64,000 nt of DNA from Plectrocnemia conspersa. Lineage: Eukaryota; Arthropoda; Insecta; Trichoptera; Polycentropodidae. This document shows positions 59,690 through 64,000 of this stretch, piece by piece (position 1 is the first letter of the stretch; every line of letters begins with the position of its first letter). Made by a program: the position numbers and the translations under genes. Where the stretch lies: assembly GCA_009617715.1 (NCBI GenBank), contig VTFK01000033.1, positions 372,001-436,000 on the forward strand, read 5' to 3'. The notes below the pieces were generated by a model. That model did not search any database and had not been told where the DNA came from. It saw only the letters and a list, made by a program, of their open reading frames with translations.

Positions 59690-59905
59690 AATATGTAATT
59701 TTTTTGCAAAATGGTGGCAAATTTAAAAATCATTACTTCGTCGTTTAAACCCCTATAGAAGAGTGTGCCTTATAAAAAAAAAGTTAATAAGCTAAGCCTG
59801 CATCGAAATAAAATATAAAAAATAGCGTTTTGCTTTAAAACAGTTTTATATTAAATAGATCGGACCCCCATACAAGATTTTATGAGACATACAAGCTTTT
59901 ATTTT
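59690..59905 (-). repeat. Inverted copy of the 61.5/62.3 kb repeat family
   Basis: Its reverse complement gives TTGTATGGGGGTCCGATC, GAAAT-rich TATATTTTATTTCGATG and TTGCCACCATTTTGCAAAAA. These match GCTCGTATGGGGGTCCGATC, TATATTTTATTTCGAT and TCGCCATTTTGCAAAAAAAT at 62.24-62.43 kb in the same order. Confidence 0.8.
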
Positions 59906-61490
59906 TATTAAGGTTGTTAATTTCTTTCTTTTAAAGATTAATACCTAAATTTTCGTTATAAAATAAAACTCTTAATAAATTTTAAAATATTTGTTAAGTA
60001 AATATGCAATAAAAATAGTTTTTTGCTTCACTTCAAAACATGTTTAGTATTATAAGTCGATCAGCCGTGAAGGTATTTTATTTTTTTTTTTTGTTAAAAT
60101 GCGGTCCAACGCTTTAACACTATTACGTTTATTATTAGTATACATATTCGCGAAATTGTATACCTGCTCTTTTATTTGTTTACTCCGATTCTTAATAAAT
60201 TTGAGAGACACAAATTGATTACTTTTATAGCCCCAAGTATATGACGAATAATTTTATCGTAACGATGATCAGTAGGATCGGCTTCTCTTGAAAATATACA
60301 TGTACATAATAAACACAACGTTATATACCTTAAATAATTGATTTAACTATGTTTTCTAAGACCTTGAGTGTTTCCGAAACGTTGGTAAGTTAAGTCAATA
60401 ACCAATTCCATTAACAAAGAGCAACTGTTGCCCTCATGAAACTGGTAATAATGTTCCTACAGCGTGTTTTTATTAAACGTTTATTATTATTATTGTCAAT
60501 ATATTCACGGGGCACGCATGGCAGCCGGCTGCTTTATGTCAATTCACGTTCACGTTCTACTCACTGGCAAAACCAATAACGGTTTTACGTCATGCTGGAT
60601 TTAATGTTTGCACATTACCACCGACCGACATCTCCGAATCAGAATCGATTTTATCTATCTGTACTCACACTGTATAAAGTGCTCTCTAATTTCATGTGGA
60701 AGTATAACAGAGGAATGCAGGCAGGTACAACAATATTGTTGTTACAATAAAGAAAAAATCATGTTTTTTTATTCATCATTTTCTTGAATTTATTAGGGTG
60801 AATTAGCTGAAAAAGTGTGCCTTAAACGAAACGAGTATTACTATATATAATACTAAACTTTACTCACAGCGCGTTGATATAAATCACAAAAGAATGAATT
60901 TTATCAGTGGCAAATCTCAGTGTGACGTAAATGTGACGTTAACTAAAAGCTTATTTAATTTATTATTGTGAACTACCATTGTTATTATAAAAAATAAATA
61001 TTTAAGCACTGCCTTATTTAATATGATATATAAGATATACTAAATATTATATAATCTAACCCTTAATGATTTAGATATTCTTTTAGCTTAGATAAATACG
61101 ACTTGATTTCAGTTTCTCGATCTCATATCTTACCAGATTATTTCACAGATTTTGGTAAAACACTGGCTAAAAAAAATTCCACTTAGGATCTTGTAATCAA
61201 TTTTAAGAGCAGATGTTATTTTTAATGGTAAACGACCACTACAAACATTGCTCTAAGAGGAGGGCTGGAAAATAATCTAAGATTATATTTTAAATTTATA
61301 GACTTTAATAGTATGCGCTTTAATAAAACAGATAACTTTAGAGCTAGGCAATTGCAAGATATGATCATATGTGGTGCTCCTATTTATTGGCATTCTGCTG
61401 TAATGCAGTAAAATTTTTTGCGATTTTTTTTTATTTTATAATATGAATAAAAAATATGCTCATAATATTTTTTAAATTAAATATCTTATG
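59906..61490. other. AT-rich sequence with a small GC-richer patch
   Basis: 60510-60730 is richer in GC and complexity (GGGGCACGCATGGCAGCCGG; CACGTTCACGTTC) without a reading frame; a regulatory patch is possible. ACTTTACTCACAG near 60856 recurs at 63867 near the window end. Confidence 0.35.
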
Positions 61491-61680
61491 GATCTGATAC
61501 ATCGCTTGTTCTAAAGCAAAAACCTATTTTTTTATATTTTATTTCGATGCAGTTTAAGCTTCTAAGCGTTTTATATGTAACAAACTTTTCGTTAAAATTT
61601 AAACCTACTGAGTTATGAGTGTTTAAGTTTTTAAACTTGTCGCCATTTTACAAAAAAAATGACTCATTGGACTGGACACA
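61491..61680 (+). repeat. Repeat family copy (plus strand)
   Basis: GATCTGATACATCGCTTGTT, TATATTTTATTTCGATG, CCTACTGAGTTATGAGTG, TTTAAGTTTTTAAACTTGTC and GCCATTTTACAAAAAAAATG are repeated in the same order at 62274-62450. Confidence 0.9.
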
Positions 61681-61684
61681 CCAA

Positions 61685-62290
61685 AATTTAACTTTAAATC
61701 TGTATAAATAAGCTTATACCGATCTTAACTATATTGCAAGTCTTATAAGCGTATGTATGGTGGGTTGATCGACTCATAACACTAAACGTGTTTTGGAAAA
61801 AAAAACTTTTTTTTTTAATTTTTAATTTTTTTAAACGGTATCATAAGTATATTCAAAAGCTCTATTTTGTATTTAAAATTTAAGTCTATATCTTCAAAAA
61901 GAACCAAATACTAGCGTTAACTATATGTCAAGTCGCATAAAAGCTCGTATGGGGCCCGGTCAATTAACCATAAGAATCGTTTTTTTTTAAAAAAAAAAAA
62001 AAAATTTTAATGCAAATTAAGCTTCTGAACACTTTTTGCATACGAAATTTTTAAATAAGATTTAATTTCCCAAAGTTATAACACTTTTAATTATTTTCAA
62101 ATTGGCCAGCATTTTGTTAAAAAAAATTATATTATTTTTTCATACAGAATATATAGGGGGTGCTTAATAGTTCTATACGATACTAAAAATTTAGTTTTAA
62201 ATCTTTAAAACCAAGCAATTAAGAGCGTTGACTCTTCTGCAAGTCTCAAAATGGCTCGTATGGGGGTCCGATCGATCTGATACATCGCTT
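61685..62290 (+). repeat. Three diverged tandem subunits
   Basis: A shared phrase, GCAAGTC-N-CATAAAAGCTCGTATGGG-like, followed by a run with GATCGA/GGTCAA, occurs at about 61737, 61929 and 62240. Each is preceded by AAAATTTAA-TTTAAATCT-like sequence, so unit spacing is roughly 190 and 310 bp. Long homopolymer A/T tracts separate them (for example 61979-62004). Confidence 0.65.
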
Positions 62291-62450
62291 GTTTTGAAGC
62301 AAAAAACTATTTTTTTTATATTTTATTTCGATAAAATTTAAGCGAACTTGTAGCGAACTTTTCCGTTAAATAAAAACCTACTGTGTTATAAGTACTTAAG
62401 TTTTTAAACTTGTCGCCATTTTGCAAAAAAATGACACATTGGATTTTTCT
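62274..62450 (+). repeat. Repeat family copy (plus strand)
   Basis: Second direct copy of the 61491 repeat, with differences such as TTTTGAAGCAAAAAAC and TTTCCGTTAAATAAAAACC. Confidence 0.9.
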
Positions 62451-63839
62451 AGCGAACATATACTCACAAATCGAATAAGATATTTAATTTATTATACTTT
62501 GAATATTTATTTATTTTACAATTTCAACAACATATTAAATTTAATTACATTTTTAAAACCTAAAATTTTAATTAAAATAGTACCAAAAAAATATACAAGA
62601 AGTTCTAAATAGTTTAAATTTAATATACAATAATGCTGAATATTGCCTTGTTTATCTTAACTAAGCAGGAATACAGTTTTCTCGAATTTCCTAATAATAA
62701 GAAAAATGAGGCTGTAACTTTAGTCAGTACACGAGTAATTTAATTATTAACTAATAATCAATGGTGAATTGTATGATTGTTGTAGCCTAATTTCAATATA
62801 TCAGGCTTTCGGTGAAAACAAGTGTTGAGCACATTGAGAGTAACATCAATAGGCAATTCATTAGCACAGAAAATCATTTTGCAAAGTTTTTTCTACTTCA
62901 ATTAGTGGGTATTAAACTATATGAACTTTCAACGCCCTTTGTAAATCCATGTTTTACTAAAGTGTGTTATGTCAAATTATAACAAGTGCACATTGTGAAA
63001 TAGGGAATATTTTGTATATTGAAAGGGTTAGGTAGAAATAATAGTAGTAATAACGAATTTTAAGCTTTTAAAAAATACATTTTGATTCTTAAAAATTCAT
63101 TTGACTGTACAGTTAAAATACTTTTACCTTGCTTTAAAGTTAATAACATGCTAAAGGGTACATTTTAATAAAATAGACAGGATCATTATAATGTGTCTTA
63201 AAGGTAACCAATGTTTTCAATTATGATCTTATTATTTGTGATTTGTATTTGGCAACACATATGTTAATGTACATTTTAAGTCAGCATTAACAGATGATCA
63301 TTTGCGATAAATTTTGACTATAGAAAGTGACGAACTTTGAAACCAAGTTTGCTGAAATTTAATATTTTTTGAAAGTAAAACTTATTATGAGATATTTGTG
63401 ATGTATATGTCCAAATTCATTATTGATTCGAATAGATAAAATATGCAAATATTTTTTCCCTGTTTTCTGAAGCTCATCTATTTTTTTTTATTCCGGCTTG
63501 ATGATCCTTAAATAGTTCCGATCTGTCCCTATATAAAAAAAAGTTCATTGACCTATGTTTTTTGATGCTCGACTTTGTTATGAGAAACTTATTTAACTTT
63601 GACGATCCGTCAGTTATTTGTGTCGTCTATGATACATTAGTTATTACATCATTATTGAATCGTGGTCTGTAATTTTAAATCTATGAGTAATCAAATACTA
63701 CATTTTGATCGAAAAAGTTCAAGAAGGTTCTTAATATACTTTTCTATAAGGATATTTGTATAATATCGATCATTATGAAATTATTTAAATAAAAAAAATA
63801 TAGGTGGTGTTTTACCAAAGCGTAGATAATATCGTATTT
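62451..63839. other. AT-rich sequence
   Basis: No gene or element recognised. Confidence 0.5.
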
Positions 63840-64000
63840 TGAGGTAACGGCATAGGTGACCGATAACTTTACTCACAGTCCGTCAATCCATCAATGCTAA
63901 TCGCGAAAGGGTGGATTCGATCGACGTCACATTGCGAATAACATATCAAACCACAGTGTCGTAACTTGGAACGGGTCGTAACTCGGGGTGAGTGGCTGTT
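63840..64000. other. GC-richer segment running off the window end
   Basis: CpG-richer sequence (GATCGACGTCACATTGCGAA, GGGTCGTAACTCGGGGTGAG) begins near 63840 and is cut by the window end. ACTTTACTCACAG here is shared with about 60856. It may be the start of a repeat or of an exon (a donor-like GGTGAGTG lies at about 63986). Confidence 0.35.

Overview
The window looks like insect nuclear DNA. It is strongly AT-rich and has no long open reading frame, no operon structure and no rRNA or tRNA gene. It is scattered with decayed animal transposons: mariner, Tigger/pogo, P-element/THAP9, hAT-type MITE, jockey/CR1-like non-LTR reverse transcriptase, and tRNA-derived SINEs. The order cannot be fixed from sequence alone; a butterfly, moth or hemipteran genome would all fit. 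Most of the 64 kb reads as intron or intergenic desert.

Region by region. 0.2-1.7 kb is an eight-copy tandem array with a unit of about 183-194 bp, each unit carrying a GC-rich block that ends in a perfect 5' splice-site-like GTGAGT or GTAAGT. 2.16-2.40 kb holds a possible tiny secreted-protein gene behind a TATA box. 6.8-11.2 kb holds the best host-gene evidence: two GC-rich segments with good splice signals whose reading phases match across a 4.0 kb intron. That intron is loaded with an antisense reverse-transcriptase relic and an antisense mariner relic. 11.2-33.8 kb is mostly AT-rich desert with a few CpG-rich islets that may be first exons or promoters (17.6, 25.8, 26.3 and 27.0 kb), a second RT relic at 15 kb and a palindromic hAT-type MITE at 29.9 kb.

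33.87-35.26 kb is a nearly complete but internally deleted P-element/THAP9-like transposon with terminal inverted repeats and a perfect 8-bp target duplication. 36-45 kb has two copies of one tRNA-derived SINE, a Tigger transposase relic abutting or interrupted by a 1.07 kb inverted-repeat element, and a CpG-rich islet at 42.3-42.6 kb. 47.2-51.7 kb is the strangest part: a mariner relic is cut off next to a GCGC-rich minisatellite, followed by a 2.9 kb interval bounded by 131-bp inverted repeats. That interval contains two tandem units of about 0.65-0.72 kb, each looking like a promoter, leader, short GC-rich exon and splice donor. 54.9-58.8 kb has two antisense copies of a second SINE and an RT relic of the same family as the one at 15 kb. 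59.6-62.5 kb is an old repeat family present in both orientations. The window ends inside a different, more GC-rich segment.

No complete functional pathway is encoded here. The value of the window lies in its transposon record and in three places (0.2-1.7, 6.8-11.2 and 49.6-50.9 kb) where repeated or phase-matched exon-like structures are visible.
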